Shown here: positions 46,230 to 56,905 of the stretch, in pieces
Numbering within the stretch: the first letter of the stretch is position 1
How the letters are laid out: each line of letters begins with the position of its first letter
Assembly (NCBI RefSeq): GCF_001425835.1
Contig: NZ_LMDP01000001.1
Span: 1,731,838-1,795,837, forward strand
Reading direction: 5' to 3'
DNA length: 64,000 nt
Source: Afipia sp. Root123D2
GTDB taxonomy: Bacteria > Pseudomonadota > Alphaproteobacteria > Rhizobiales > Xanthobacteraceae
The notes under the pieces: model-generated
Told to the model about the DNA's origin: nothing
Seen by the model: the letters and a program-made list of their open reading frames with translations, nothing else
Database searches by the model: none
Program-made: the position numbers and the translations under genes

Positions 46230-47693
46230 ATGCAGAAGGAACGCCTGATACCGCTGATCGTCGCCTGCGCGCTGTTCATGGAAAACATGGACTCCACGGT
46301 GATTGCGACCTCCCTGCCGGCCATCGCCGCGGACATCGGCACCAGCCCGCTGACGCTCAAGCTCGCGATCACGTCCTATCTGCTGTCACTCGCGGTGTTC
46401 ATCCCCGCCAGCGGCTGGACCGCCGACCGCTTCGGACCGCGAAACGTGTTCAGCATCGCGATTGCCGTTTTCATGGTCGGCTCGATCGGTTGTGCGATCT
46501 CGACTTCGGTGACGGATTTCGTTCTCGCCCGCATCCTGCAGGGAATCGGCGGCGCGATGATGACACCGGTGGGACGACTCGTGCTGTTGCGCACGATTGA
46601 CAAGAGCGCGCTGGTCAACGCCATGACCTGGGTGACGGTACCCGCCCTGATCGGGCCGGTCGTCGGGCCGCCGCTCGGCGGCTTCATCACCACCTACTTT
46701 TCGTGGCACTGGATCTTCCTGATCAATATTCCGATCGGGCTGCTCGGCATCTTCATGGCTCAGCGTTACATCGATCCGATCAAGAGCGAGAATCCGGAAC
46801 GCTTCGACCTGTACGGCCTGATGCTCGCCGGCCTCGCGGTCGCAGGCCTGGCCTTCGGTCTGTCGGTCGCCGGACTGAACCTTCTGCCGTGGTCGATTGT
46901 CATCGCGCTGATTTGCGGCGGCGCGATCGCGATGATGTTTTATCTGAAGCACGCCAGACACACCGCTTCTCCGGTGCTGGATTTTACCTTGCTGCGCTAC
47001 CCGACGCTGCGCGCAAGCGTGACCGGCGGCTTCCTGTTCCGGATGGGTGTTGGCGCAATCCCCTTTCTGCTGCCGCTCCTGATGCAGGTCGGCTTCGGAC
47101 TGTCGCCCTTCAAATCCGGATTGGTGACATTCGCCTCCGCAGTCGGCGCCATGGGTATGAAGACGCTGGCCGCGAGGATCATCCGGACATTCGGCTTCCG
47201 CAACGTCATGGTTATCAACGCGCTCGTCAGCTCCGTTTTTCTCGGAGCATGCGCGTTGTTCACGCCGTCGACGCCGTTGTTGCTGATCATGATCATACTG
47301 GTAGTCGGCGGATTCTTCCGCTCGCTGCAGTTTACCGCCATCAACACCATCGCCTATGCTGAGGTCGAGCCTGCCGAAATGAGCCGCGCGACCACGCTGG
47401 TCAGCGTCAATCAGCAACTGGCGATCTCAGCCGGCGTTGCTGTGGGTGCGTTCGCGGTCGAGGCAGCGATGACGCTGCAAGGTTCGGCGGAATTAAGCGC
47501 GGCGGATTTCTGGCCAGGCTTTGCGGTCGTGGCGATCATCTCCGCCCTGTCGGCTTATGCGTTCTGGTGTCTTCCGGACGATGCCGGCCACGAAGTCTCC
47601 GGCAAGAAGATCGTACCGCTTGAACCGCGCAAGGTGCCGGAATCGGCCGCCAGCGAAGGAACGGCGGAAGCACGTGACGAAAAGCTGTTTTAG
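46230..47693 (+). CDS. MFS transporter, DHA2-like drug exporter
   Basis: A 487-residue inner-membrane protein with about 12-14 helices. The MFS motif A appears as GWTADRFGPRNVF after helix 2, motif C as GPVVGPPLGGFI, and the early MENMDSTVIATSLPAIA is typical of the 14-TM DHA2 group. The ATG at 46230 is used; a GTG ten codons upstream is in frame. No membrane-fusion partner is adjacent. The substrate is unknown. Confidence 0.88.
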   Translation: MQKERLIPLIVACALFMENMDSTVIATSLPAIAADIGTSPLTLKLAITSYLLSLAVFIPASGWTADRFGPRNVFSIAIAVFMVGSIGCAISTSVTDFVLARILQGIGGAMMTPVGRLVLLRTIDKSALVNAMTWVTVPALIGPVVGPPLGGFITTYFSWHWIFLINIPIGLLGIFMAQRYIDPIKSENPERFDLYGLMLAGLAVAGLAFGLSVAGLNLLPWSIVIALICGGAIAMMFYLKHARHTASPVLDFTLLRYPTLRASVTGGFLFRMGVGAIPFLLPLLMQVGFGLSPFKSGLVTFASAVGAMGMKTLAARIIRTFGFRNVMVINALVSSVFLGACALFTPSTPLLLIMIILVVGGFFRSLQFTAINTIAYAEVEPAEMSRATTLVSVNQQLAISAGVAVGAFAVEAAMTLQGSAELSAADFWPGFAVVAIISALSAYAFWCLPDDAGHEVSGKKIVPLEPRKVPESAASEGTAEARDEKLF

Positions 47694-47704
47694 CGAGCCA
47701 ACCG

Positions 47705-48403
47705 CTACTGTCTTTCATATCCGCCGGGCGTGCCGCGAAATCCGATCGCCAAAACGTACCGTTCCGACGAGTCCTGGCGGCTCGCCGCAGGTTTGACGTG
47801 TTTGACGGTGGCAAAGTCGCGCTTGAGTTGCGTCACCAATTCGGCTTCGGCTCCGCTCTGAAAAACCTTGGCGAGAAATGTCCCGCCGGGATTCAGCACC
47901 TCGGCCGCGAATGCTGCGGCGTTCTCGACCAGCCCGATGATCCGCAACTGGTCGGTCTTCCGATGACCCGTGGTGTTCGCCGCCATATCCGACATCACCA
48001 CGTCCACGCCACCGTCAATCATGGCACGCAGCCTGTCCGGAGCGTCGTCGGCGAGAAAATCCATCTGCGCGAAAGTCACGCCTGGAATTTCGGGCATCTC
48101 CAATAGGTCGATTGCGACGACTTTGCCCTTGCCGCTCACCGAACCGACACGCTTGGCCGCGATCTGGCTCCAACCGCCGGGCGCCGCACCAAGATCGACG
48201 ACGGATTGGCCCATCTTCAGGATTCTATGTTTGTCGTCGATTTCCTGCAGTTTGTAGGCCGCTCGCGAACGAAAGCCGTCCCGCTTGGCCTGCGTGACAT
48301 ACGGGTCGTTGAGCTGGCGCTCGAGCCACAATTTGGATGACAGCTTGCGCTTGCCGCCGGTCTTGACCGTGACGTGCAGCCGTCCGGTATCGTCCTTGGC
48401 CAT
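47705..48403 (-). CDS. rlmE: 23S rRNA (uridine-2'-O-)-methyltransferase RlmE
   Basis: Methylates the 2'-O of U2552 in 23S rRNA (FtsJ). It has 232 residues. The K-D-K-E tetrad context is visible: SRAAYKLQEID, SAM site VVDLGAAPGGWSQ, VMSDMAANTTGH and FLAKVFQSG. The N-terminal extension is basic, as in rhizobial homologues. It lies downstream of the Ppx/GppA gene on the same strand, probably one operon. The ATG at 48403 is chosen over a codon at 48430. Confidence 0.95.
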   Translation of the reverse strand: MAKDDTGRLHVTVKTGGKRKLSSKLWLERQLNDPYVTQAKRDGFRSRAAYKLQEIDDKHRILKMGQSVVDLGAAPGGWSQIAAKRVGSVSGKGKVVAIDLLEMPEIPGVTFAQMDFLADDAPDRLRAMIDGGVDVVMSDMAANTTGHRKTDQLRIIGLVENAAAFAAEVLNPGGTFLAKVFQSGAEAELVTQLKRDFATVKHVKPAASRQDSSERYVLAIGFRGTPGGYERQ

Positions 48404-48489
48404 GAAGCCTGCCTGGTTGTCCGATGTCAAAAGTCCCGCGCGGCTTCCCGCGCTGCGCTACTCTCTACAACATTATGACGTCGGGTAAA

Positions 48490-49551
48490 CTATGACGGTC
48501 TGATGTAGCCGTCTTCGCGCATCATTTCGACCAGCATTCCTTCGCGCAGGCCGCGGTCCGCCACCCGCAACCGTGGCATCGGGAAGGCGTTACGGATGGC
48601 GTCGAGGATGGCACAGCCGGCCAGTACCAGATCGGCACGCTCGGTTCCGATACAGCCGTTGTTGACACGATCCTGGTAACTCATCGCTTGCAGGCGCGCG
48701 ACAGCGCGGGAAACATCGTCACAACTCATCCAGATGCCATCGACGCGGCGCCGGTCGTAACGCGCCAGACACAGATGAACGCCGGCAACCGTGGTGACGG
48801 TGCCTGATGTTCCGAGAAGATGCATCCCCGCAAGGTCGCCGCCATGCTCGGCCGCGAACGGCTCAAGATACTTTGCGACTTCATCCACCATGGCTGCATA
48901 GGAATCCACCGTCACATCGATTCCGCCAAAATTCTCGGCCAGCGTTACAACGCCGAGCGGCAACGAAATCCACGGCCCCTTGACCGGTGCGGCATGCGGC
49001 TGACCCGACGGCCGCGCGATCCGAACGACTTCCGTTGAGCCGCCACCGATGTCGAACAGGATCGCACCACTTGCACGGGAATCGAGCAATGGCGAACATC
49101 CAATCGCAGCCAGCGTCGACTCGGTGTCCCGGTCGACGATCTCAAGTTCGATTCCGGTCTCGGCCGCAACACGGCTGAGGAAGGCGTCCGCGTTCTCGGC
49201 GGCGCGGCAGGCCTCCGTGGCGATGGTGCGCAGGCGCAGAGCACCCTTGGTTTGAATCTTGTCGCTGCAGATCGAGAGCGCGCCGATCGCACGATCGATC
49301 GCCGCCTGGCCGATCCGGCCGGTCGAAGCAATCCCCTCACCGAGACGGATGATGCGTGAAAATGAATCGATCACGCGGAAACTGTCATCAGCGGGGCGTG
49401 CGATCAAAAGACGGCAGTTATTGGTTCCCAGATCGATCGCCGCATAGGCAGGTGTCGTGCCGGCCGCGCGGGCGCGGCCGCCCACAACGCCCGGCTCCAG
49501 CAGACCAACGCGCGACTCCCCGTTCGCACGCGACCGCAGTTCTTCCGACAT
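48490..49551 (-). CDS. Ppx/GppA family phosphatase
   Basis: A 353-residue actin-fold phosphatase of the exopolyphosphatase/pppGpp hydrolase family. Phosphate 1 loop: YAAIDLGTNNCRLLIA. Phosphate 2 and adenosine-type motifs: AILFDIGGGSTEVV and LLGTSGTVTTVAGVHL. It is shorter than E. coli Ppx because the C-terminal HD-like domains are missing, as is usual in this lineage. It is upstream of rlmE in the same orientation. Confidence 0.92.
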   Translation of the reverse strand: MSEELRSRANGESRVGLLEPGVVGGRARAAGTTPAYAAIDLGTNNCRLLIARPADDSFRVIDSFSRIIRLGEGIASTGRIGQAAIDRAIGALSICSDKIQTKGALRLRTIATEACRAAENADAFLSRVAAETGIELEIVDRDTESTLAAIGCSPLLDSRASGAILFDIGGGSTEVVRIARPSGQPHAAPVKGPWISLPLGVVTLAENFGGIDVTVDSYAAMVDEVAKYLEPFAAEHGGDLAGMHLLGTSGTVTTVAGVHLCLARYDRRRVDGIWMSCDDVSRAVARLQAMSYQDRVNNGCIGTERADLVLAGCAILDAIRNAFPMPRLRVADRGLREGMLVEMMREDGYIRPS

Positions 49552-49820
49552 CCAAATCCAATCCGCGCCTGCAACAGCAGACGCCGCAAATCATGACCAT
49601 GTTTCGGTCAAAGTCTAACAGCGCCCGGAGACCGGGTGCAACCCGACGATCGTTACAAAGACAGGCCTTGCTGCGAACGGCTTGCTAAAGCGCACATGCA
49701 ACATGTTCAATCGCACATTGTCGTTCCTAAATACCTGCACTATGTCTCGTAGCATCGGGCGCATATTGCACCTGCAGCCTTTGTTTTCTGCCTAACCTGA
49801 CCTTCATCGGACCTTCACAA

Positions 49821-52196
49821 ATGCAAGATCATCCGGCTCGTCGCTCGCAAGAGAACGATATCGCACTGCAAAAATTCGGCATCGGGCAGCCGGTTCGCCG
49901 CAAGGAAGACGATACGCTGGTCCGTGGCAAAGGACGCTACACCGACGATATCAACGCCCCCGGTCAGGCCTATGCCGTGATCGTGCGCAGCACCCACGCC
50001 CATGGCAGGATTCGCCAGATCCAGACGGATGAAGCACGCAAGATGCCGGGAGTGCTCGGCGTCTGGACCGGAGCCGACCTCGCAGCCGCGAATTATACAC
50101 CCTTTACCACCGGCGTGCCCTTGAAGAGCCGTGACGGCTCGCCGGTTTACCAGACCAATCGCTTTCCGCTTGCGACCGACAAGGTTCGCTTTGTTGGCGA
50201 TCCGGTTGCCTTCGTTGTTGCAACCACGCTCGCGCAAGCGCGCGACGCAGCGGAAGCCGTCGTCATCGATGTCGATCCGCTCCCCGCCGTCACCAATGCA
50301 GAGGCCGCATCGCAGCCCGGCGCGCCGCAGCTTTACGAGCATATCCCGAACAATGTCGCGCTGGATTTCCATTCAGGAGACACCCCGGCGCTGGATGCGG
50401 CTTTTGCAAAGGCCGCACACATCGCCCGCCTCGACATCGCCAACACCCGCCTCGCCGTGGTGCCGATGGAGCCCCGCGCGGCGCTCGCCTCTTTCGACAA
50501 GGCGACACAGCGATATGTCATCGACCTGCCAACGCAAGGCGTCGCAGGCAACCGGACTGCGCTTGCCAAGACGCTGAACGTTCCGAACGACAAGGTTCAT
50601 TTGCGAACGCACAATGTCGGCGGCTCGTTCGGCATGAAGAACGCCAGTTATCCCGAATACATCTGCATTCTTCATGCAGCGAAGGAACTCGGCCGGCCGG
50701 TCAAGTGGACCGACGAGCGGTCGAGCAGCTTTCTGTCGGACAGCCACGGCCGGGCGCAAGATGTCCACGCTGAACTCGCACTGGCTGCGGACGGCACGTT
50801 TCTCGGTGTCCGCATCCAAGGTTACGGCAACCTCGGCGCCTATATCACCGGCGTCGCGCCGATCCCGCTGTCGATCAATATCGCCAAGAACATCGCCAGC
50901 GTCTATCGCACGCCGCTGATCGGGGTCGATATCAAGTGCGTTGTCACGAACACCACGCTGATGGGTGCCTATCGCGGCGCCGGCCGCCCGGAAGCCAACT
51001 ACTTCATGGAACGGTTGATCGATCACGCTGCCGATGAAATGGGCATCGACCGCCTGACGCTGCGCAAACGCAATTTCGTCAAGCCGTCGCAAATCCCTTA
51101 CGCCGCCGCCAATGGCCTGACCTATGACAGCGGTGATTTTCAGGGTGTCTTCGCGCAGGCGCTGCAACTGTCCGATCACGCCAATTTCCCAAAGCGTAAG
51201 AAAGAAAGCCGCAAGCGCGGCAAACTGAGCGGCATTGCCGTCGGCTCGTATCTTGAAATCACCGCGCCGCCGAGCGTCGAGCTTGGCAAAATCCAGTTCG
51301 AAGCCGATGGCACTGTGAAACTCACCACCGGCACGCTCGACTACGGACAGGGCCACGCCACGCCGTTCGCGCAGGTGCTTGCAGCGCAGCTTGGTGTTCC
51401 GTTCGAGGCGATCACACTGGAGCAAGGCGACAGCGACGTCGTCCATACCGGCAACGGCACCGGCGGATCGCGATCGATCACCGCCAGTGGCACCGCCATC
51501 GTCGAAGCCTCCAAGCTCGTGATCGAGAAAGGCAGGAAGGCCGCGGCGTATATGCTCGAGGCCTCCGAAGCCGATATCGAATTTTCCAACGGCCGGTTCT
51601 CGATCACGGGCACCGACCGCGACATCGGCATTATGGAATTGGCTGCAAAGCTGCGCGACGCCAGGCTTCCGGACGACGCGCCCCACTCGCTGGATGTCGA
51701 CCACACGTCGAGCCCAATCGCTTCGACTTTCCCGAATGGCTGCCACGTCGCTGAAGTCGAAATCGATCCCGACACCGGTGTCGTACGCATCGTGCGCTAC
51801 ACCGGAGTCAACGATTTCGGTACGGTGGTCAATCCGATGATCGTTGCAGGGCAAATCCACGGCGGTGTTGCCCAGGGCATCGGACAGGCGCTGATGGAAT
51901 GTGTCACTTATGATGACAACGGCCAGCCGATCACCGGCTCATTCATGGACTACGCGATGCCGCGCGCTACGGATATTCCGTCGATGACGCTCGGCGATCA
52001 TCCCTCGCCCGCGACATCGAATCCGCTGGGCAGCAAGGGCTGCGGCGAGGCCGGCTGCGCCGGCAGCCTCGCCACCATCGTCAACGCCGTTGTCGATGCG
52101 TTGTCAGAATTCGGTGTCACCCATATCGACATGCCGCTGACGCCGGAAAAAATCTGGCGCGCGATTGCTGATGGGCGGAAAGCGAAGACGGCCTGA
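49821..52196 (+). CDS. Xanthine dehydrogenase family molybdopterin-binding subunit
   Basis: A 791-residue large subunit of a molybdenum hydroxylase (CoxL/XdhB-like). It has the N-terminal [21 protein letters not shown] signature and the loop [11 protein letters not shown]. The latter is the form II (AYRGAGR) motif, not the AYRCSFR of true CO dehydrogenase. The catalytic Glu lies in [10 protein letters not shown] near the end. No medium FAD subunit, Fe-S subunit or cofactor-insertion genes are near, so this is an orphan. The substrate is unknown. Confidence 0.9.
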   Translation: MQDHPARRSQENDIALQKFGIGQPVRRKEDDTLVRGKGRYTDDINAPGQAYAVIVRSTHAHGRIRQIQTDEARKMPGVLGVWTGADLAAANYTPFTTGVPLKSRDGSPVYQTNRFPLATDKVRFVGDPVAFVVATTLAQARDAAEAVVIDVDPLPAVTNAEAASQPGAPQLYEHIPNNVALDFHSGDTPALDAAFAKAAHIARLDIANTRLAVVPMEPRAALASFDKATQRYVIDLPTQGVAGNRTALAKTLNVPNDKVHLRTHNVGGSFGMKNASYPEYICILHAAKELGRPVKWTDERSSSFLSDSHGRAQDVHAELALAADGTFLGVRIQGYGNLGAYITGVAPIPLSINIAKNIASVYRTPLIGVDIKCVVTNTTLMGAYRGAGRPEANYFMERLIDHAADEMGIDRLTLRKRNFVKPSQIPYAAANGLTYDSGDFQGVFAQALQLSDHANFPKRKKESRKRGKLSGIAVGSYLEITAPPSVELGKIQFEADGTVKLTTGTLDYGQGHATPFAQVLAAQLGVPFEAITLEQGDSDVVHTGNGTGGSRSITASGTAIVEASKLVIEKGRKAAAYMLEASEADIEFSNGRFSITGTDRDIGIMELAAKLRDARLPDDAPHSLDVDHTSSPIASTFPNGCHVAEVEIDPDTGVVRIVRYTGVNDFGTVVNPMIVAGQIHGGVAQGIGQALMECVTYDDNGQPITGSFMDYAMPRATDIPSMTLGDHPSPATSNPLGSKGCGEAGCAGSLATIVNAVVDALSEFGVTHIDMPLTPEKIWRAIADGRKAKTA

Positions 52197-52208
52197 TCGC
52201 GCAGGCCG

Positions 52209-53006
52209 TCACGCTGCCATGGATTCGCGCGGCTGATAAATCGCGGTGTGCTGGCAATGCGCAATCGGCGTTTTGCCGTTAGCTACAATGATCCCGTCCA
52301 GTTCGACGAAACGATGGCCCTTGCGCTCGTAATTGCCAGTCACCTTGGCCCGGGCCGTTAGAGTGTCTCCGACCGCGGCGACGGCGAGATGCTGGATCGT
52401 GCTGCCGACATGAATCCATGGCCCGAGGATCGCATTCTCCATCAGCGCCCAATTCATGGTCCGCAGCAGCATACCGGGATGCATGATCTGTTCGCTTGAA
52501 TAGATCGCGTCCGTCTCGCGAACATCCTTGAGATACTCGGCTGCGGCGTCCCGCGTCTGGGTGTATGCCGGGATGCCGAGCCACTTGCCCACCTGATAGG
52601 ATTGCGGATCGACCGGCGCGCGCGTCGCCACCGGCGGAACGTCCGTGAAATCGCCGATATTCACCGACGGAGCCGCAGCCTTAAGTGAGGCCCGGCCGGT
52701 CGCACAGAGTTCACCCCGGCTCGTGACCTTAAGCAGGATCCCTTCGCCATCATCCTCAGCAGTCACGTCCGCCATTTCGCCGTCATAAACCGGCTTGATG
52801 AAACGGCCATCCATAACGCCGCGCTCCAGGAACGCACGGCCCCACTTGGCGACCGGCATATGGCTCATATATGCGAAAACATCGACGCCCGGCACGAGAC
52901 CGCCGGTGAAGCCGAAACGCCGCGCCACGGTGTCGTCGTGCATCTTATTTTCGGACTGCTTGGCGAGGTTGTAGGCCGAAACCCGATGCGGCGCGTATAA
53001 AACCAT
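52209..53006 (-). CDS. Hotdog-fold (MaoC-like) protein
   Basis: A 265-residue protein with two hotdog-type halves. The N-terminal half has [30 protein letters not shown], the hydratase-like entry motif. The C-terminal half has [35 protein letters not shown]. The function may be acyl-CoA hydration or ligand binding. It is convergent with the hydroxylase large subunit, the two ends being 12 bases apart. The start is the ATG at 53006. Confidence 0.75.
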   Translation of the reverse strand: MVLYAPHRVSAYNLAKQSENKMHDDTVARRFGFTGGLVPGVDVFAYMSHMPVAKWGRAFLERGVMDGRFIKPVYDGEMADVTAEDDGEGILLKVTSRGELCATGRASLKAAAPSVNIGDFTDVPPVATRAPVDPQSYQVGKWLGIPAYTQTRDAAAEYLKDVRETDAIYSSEQIMHPGMLLRTMNWALMENAILGPWIHVGSTIQHLAVAAVGDTLTARAKVTGNYERKGHRFVELDGIIVANGKTPIAHCQHTAIYQPRESMAA

Positions 53007-53177
53007 GATGTTTCCTCGATTTTTGCGGTTTATTCGCATCAATGGTACGGAAACGAACAGATATGGCAAGGCACCGGACGGCATCCGTGCTCTCGCCATT
53101 TTGCACGCACTGGGCTACCAGCATCCGGCGCGCCTGGCGCGGCCACTTCTCGAACCGTTCAGAGTCCTGACCACCCG

Positions 53178-53639
53178 ATGCGAATCTATGTCGATGCCGA
53201 TGCCTGTCCGGTGAAGGATGAAATCTACCGCGTCGCCGGCCGTCACCAGTGGCCGGTCAGCGTGGTGGCGGGGAACTTCATCCGCGTCCCGAACGACCCG
53301 TCGATAGAGCGCATCGCGGCCGGCGCGGGCATGGACGCAGCCGACGACTGGATCGCCGAGCGCGCGCAAAAAGGTGACATCGTGGTGACCTCGGACATCC
53401 CGCTGGCGAGCCGTTGCGTCAAGGCGGGCGCGGACGTCATCGCCCCGAATGGCAAGCCATTTAGTGAAGAGTCCATCGGCATGACGCTCGCCGTTCGCAA
53501 CCTGATGACCGACTTGCGGTCGAGCGGCGAAATCACCGGTGGGCCGCGCGGCTTTTCGCCTCGCGACCGTTCAGCGTTTTTGTCCTCACTCGACCAGACC
53601 ATCCGCCGCATCCTGCGGACGCAAACAAAGACACTGTAA
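53178..53639 (+). CDS. YaiI/YqxD (DUF188) family protein
   Basis: A 153-residue protein of the conserved YaiI/YqxD family, related in fold to PIN-type nucleases. The Asp-rich start [20 protein letters not shown] and [27 protein letters not shown] are the defining motifs. No function has been shown. It ends 5 bases before the ABC-F gene start, so the two are probably co-transcribed. Confidence 0.92.
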   Translation: MRIYVDADACPVKDEIYRVAGRHQWPVSVVAGNFIRVPNDPSIERIAAGAGMDAADDWIAERAQKGDIVVTSDIPLASRCVKAGADVIAPNGKPFSEESIGMTLAVRNLMTDLRSSGEITGGPRGFSPRDRSAFLSSLDQTIRRILRTQTKTL

Positions 53640-53644
53640 GACTC

Positions 53645-55459
53645 ATGGCGCCTCCCCTTATCCAACTCAAGGACATCGCTCTGACCTTCGGCGGCACGCC
53701 GCTGCTCGCAGGCGTTGAACTCGCGGTTTCGACCGGGGAGCGCGTGTGCCTGATCGGCCGGAACGGCTCGGGAAAATCGACACTCCTGAAGATCGTCGCG
53801 GGGCTGGTCGAATCGGATTCCGGCAGCCGTTTCGTACAGCCGGGCGCGACCATCCGTTATCTGCCTCAGGAGCCGGATTTCGACGGAGCCAGCACAACGC
53901 TGGCCTACGTGCAGGCCGGGCTTGGCCCGAGCGACGATCCCTATCAGGCGAGTTATCTGCTGGAACAACTCGGGTTGACCGGCGACGAAGACCCCGCCCA
54001 TTTGTCCGGCGGCGAAGGACGTCGCGCGGCTCTTGCGCGCGTGCTCGCGCCCTCACCCGATATCCTGTTGCTCGATGAGCCTACCAACCATCTCGACCTG
54101 ACCACGATCGAATGGCTGGAAAGCGAACTGGCCAGTCGCCGCACTGCGCTGGTCACGATCAGCCATGATCGCCGCTTCCTTTCCAATCTGTCGCGCGCCA
54201 CGGTCTGGCTGGATCGTGGCCAGACCCGGCGCATCGAAAAAGGATTCAGCGCTTTCGAGGAGTGGCGCGACGAAGTGCTCGCTGAGGAAGAGCGTGATCA
54301 ACACAAGCTCGACCGCAAGATCGTCGCCGAAGAACATTGGCTGCGCTACGGCGTCTCCGGGCGGCGCAAGCGCAACGTCAAGAGGCTTGGCAACCTGTTC
54401 GCGTTGCGCGAGCAGCGTCGCGACTACCGCGGCGCCGCCGGCAAGGCCAATCTCGGCGCAGCCGAATCTGAAGCGTCCGGCAAACTGGTGGTCGAGGCAA
54501 AACACATTTCCAAGTCCTTCGGCGACCGCACAATTGTCGATGATTTTTCCACGCGCGTCGCGCGCGGCGACCGCATCGGCATCGTCGGTCCCAACGGCAT
54601 CGGCAAGACCACGCTCATCAATATCCTGACAGGCGCGGATCAGCCGGACAGCGGCACGATCCGGCTTGGCGCTAATATCGAGATGGCGACATTGGATCAG
54701 CACCGGGAGAGCCTCGATCCGAAGTCGACGCTGGCCGAGGCCCTCACCGGCGGACGCGGCGACACCGTGATGGTCGGGGGCAAGCCGAAACACGTCGTCA
54801 GTTACATGAAGGACTTCCTGTTCACGCAGGAACAGGCGCGCACACCGCTTGAGGTACTGTCCGGCGGTGAACGTGGCCGGCTGATGCTGGCGCGCGCACT
54901 CGCGAAACCTTCCAATTTTCTGGTGCTCGACGAGCCGACCAACGATCTCGATCTCGAGACTCTCGACGTGCTTGAGGAACTGCTCGGCGACTATGACGGC
55001 ACTGTGATTCTGATCAGTCACGATCGCGACTTCCTCGATCGCGTCGTGACCTCGGTGATCGTTCCGGAAGGCAATGGCCGCTGGGTCGAATATGCCGGCG
55101 GCTACAGCGACATGCTTGCACAGCGCGGCGCCGACCTGCAGCAGAAATCGGTCAAGGTCGCCGCCCCGCAAGACACGAAGGCATCCTCAGCCGCTGCGCC
55201 TTCAGGCTCGCCGAAGCGTCGTCTCAGCTTTAACGAGAAGCATGCGCTCGAAACCCTGCCGAAGACCATGGCGAAGCTGCAAAAGGATATCGCGAAACAC
55301 CAGAAACAACTCGACGATCCGACGCTGTTCACGAAAGATCGCCAGGCATTCGACACCGCATCGGCAGCAATTGCGAAGGCCCAGTCCGAGCTCGATGCCG
55401 CCGAGGAAAAATGGCTGGAACTCGAAATGCTGCGTGAGGATATCGAGAACGGCGTCTGA
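53645..55459 (+). CDS. ABC-F family ATPase (Uup-like)
   Basis: A 604-residue soluble protein with two ABC domains and no membrane part. Domain 1: Walker A GRNGSGKST at 38-46, LSGGEGRRAALAR, LLLDEPTNHLD. Domain 2: GPNGIGKTT, LSGGERGRLMLAR, LVLDEPTNDLD. The C-terminal Lys/Glu-rich coiled coil (about 520-604) is the Uup-type DNA/RNA-binding tail. ABC-F proteins act on the ribosome or, for Uup, in DNA transactions. It is second in a pair with the YaiI gene. Confidence 0.94.
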   Translation: MAPPLIQLKDIALTFGGTPLLAGVELAVSTGERVCLIGRNGSGKSTLLKIVAGLVESDSGSRFVQPGATIRYLPQEPDFDGASTTLAYVQAGLGPSDDPYQASYLLEQLGLTGDEDPAHLSGGEGRRAALARVLAPSPDILLLDEPTNHLDLTTIEWLESELASRRTALVTISHDRRFLSNLSRATVWLDRGQTRRIEKGFSAFEEWRDEVLAEEERDQHKLDRKIVAEEHWLRYGVSGRRKRNVKRLGNLFALREQRRDYRGAAGKANLGAAESEASGKLVVEAKHISKSFGDRTIVDDFSTRVARGDRIGIVGPNGIGKTTLINILTGADQPDSGTIRLGANIEMATLDQHRESLDPKSTLAEALTGGRGDTVMVGGKPKHVVSYMKDFLFTQEQARTPLEVLSGGERGRLMLARALAKPSNFLVLDEPTNDLDLETLDVLEELLGDYDGTVILISHDRDFLDRVVTSVIVPEGNGRWVEYAGGYSDMLAQRGADLQQKSVKVAAPQDTKASSAAAPSGSPKRRLSFNEKHALETLPKTMAKLQKDIAKHQKQLDDPTLFTKDRQAFDTASAAIAKAQSELDAAEEKWLELEMLREDIENGV

Positions 55460-55518
55460 CCTCTCGGTCGGCAATTGGCGTTTCTCGCTTCACGAGCCGT
55501 ATCACCAGAAAATGAAAA

Positions 55519-55548
55519 ATCCGCGCCACGAGCGATCATGGCGCGGAT
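55519..55548 (-). terminator. Rho-independent terminator of the orphan binding-protein gene
   Basis: A perfect 10-bp stem, ATCCGCGCCA / TGGCGCGGAT, with a 10-nt loop. On the minus strand it is followed by TTTTTCATTTT. It also lies just after the plus-strand ABC-F gene. Confidence 0.8.
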
Positions 55549-55586
55549 CGAATATCTCAAGAAAGTCCGTAAAAACGGGCTCTTCG

Positions 55587-56789
55587 TTACTTCGTCAGCG
55601 GACAGCCGCTCTCGGCAGCAGTCGGGAAGGCCTTGTCGCCAGGAACCACGGCGAGCTGCTTGTAGTAATCCCAATCCCGCTTGCTTTCGGATGGCTTCTT
55701 GACCTCGAACAGATACAGGTCATGCACCATGCGGCCGTTGGCCAGCACCTTGCCCTTGGCAAAGGCGTCGTCGACCGGAAGCTCCTTCAGCTTCTTGGCG
55801 ACCGCGTCCGCATCCTTGGTGCCGGCTGCCTTCACAGCCTTGAGGTAAGACAGCGTTGCCGAATAGGTGCCAGCCTGAATCATGTTCGGCATCCGGTTCG
55901 TGCGCTTGTAAAAACGCTCGGAGAATGCGCGCGACTTGTCGTCATGATCCCAATAGAAGCCTTCAGTCAGCACCAGACCCTGCGCCGCCTTCAATCCAAG
56001 GCCGTGTACTTCAGCCAGCGTCAGGAGAAGACCGGCCATTTTCTGGCCGCCCGCAACGATGCCGAATTCAGACGCCTGCTTGATGGCGTTGATGGTGTCG
56101 AGACCGGCGTTGGCCAGGCCGACGACCTTGGCCTTCGAGCTCTGCGCCTGCAGCAGGAACGAGGAAAAGTCCGACGTGTTCAGCGGATGACGAACTGCGC
56201 CGAGCACCTTTCCGCCCTTGGCCTTCACGATCTCACCGGTGTCCTTCTCGAGCGAATAGCCGAACGCGTAGTCCGCCGTCAGGAAGAACCAAGTGTCGCC
56301 GCCCTTCTCGGTCAACGCACCGCCGGTGCCAACACCGAGCGCGTGGGTATCGAACGCCCAGTGGAAGCCATACGGGGTGCAGGCATCGCCGGTAATGCGC
56401 GACGACGCTGCGCCGACGACGATATCGATCTTCTTTTCCTGCTTGGACAGATCCTGGACGGCGAGCGCAACCGATGAGGTCGTCAGTTCGGTGATCATGT
56501 CGACGCCTTCAACATCATACCAGCGTCGCGCGATGCTGACCGCGAGATCCGGCTTGTTCTGATGATCGGCGTTCACGAGTTCGATCTTGTGACCAAGAAC
56601 CTCGCCGCCGAAATCCTCGATCGCCATCTTGGCGGCTTCGACGGAGCTCTTGCCGCCGTAGTCGGCATACACGCCGGACTGGTCGTTCAAAATCCCGACC
56701 TTGACGCCGTCAGCAGCCGATGCCGGAGCGGCAAAGCTCAGGCCACACAAAACGGCGGCCGCCGCAGTGGATAGGAACTGGTATTTCAT
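55587..56789 (-). CDS. Orphan ABC transporter substrate-binding protein (LivK-like)
   Basis: A 400-residue type I periplasmic binding protein. The signal peptide covers residues 1-25, with cleavage after ASA. The mature start is DGVKVGILNDQSGVYADYGG. It is clearly paralogous to the 18028-19248 protein (shared TWFFLTADYAFG, RHPLNTSDFSSFLLQAQ and NAIKQASEFGIV). No permease or ATPase genes are adjacent, and a strong terminator follows, so it is its own unit. It may feed the liv transporter in this window or another one. Confidence 0.93.
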   Translation of the reverse strand: MKYQFLSTAAAAVLCGLSFAAPASAADGVKVGILNDQSGVYADYGGKSSVEAAKMAIEDFGGEVLGHKIELVNADHQNKPDLAVSIARRWYDVEGVDMITELTTSSVALAVQDLSKQEKKIDIVVGAASSRITGDACTPYGFHWAFDTHALGVGTGGALTEKGGDTWFFLTADYAFGYSLEKDTGEIVKAKGGKVLGAVRHPLNTSDFSSFLLQAQSSKAKVVGLANAGLDTINAIKQASEFGIVAGGQKMAGLLLTLAEVHGLGLKAAQGLVLTEGFYWDHDDKSRAFSERFYKRTNRMPNMIQAGTYSATLSYLKAVKAAGTKDADAVAKKLKELPVDDAFAKGKVLANGRMVHDLYLFEVKKPSESKRDWDYYKQLAVVPGDKAFPTAAESGCPLTK

Positions 56790-56905
56790 TCATCGTCTCC
56801 CAGGGTTGTTAATTTTGCAGCGCAACATTCGTGTTGCGGCTTGGCTATCCAGTTGGAGGATTTCGATTTTAAGCCTCGCCGCAACATTTGATATTGTCCA
56901 AAGTG

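Noticed and set aside
50373-51860. 495-codon minus-strand frame opposite the molybdenum hydroxylase
   Set aside because: Shadow frame; the plus strand encodes a clear conserved protein.
54053-55171. 372-codon frame opposite the ABC-F gene
   Set aside because: Shadow frame with antisense-type composition.
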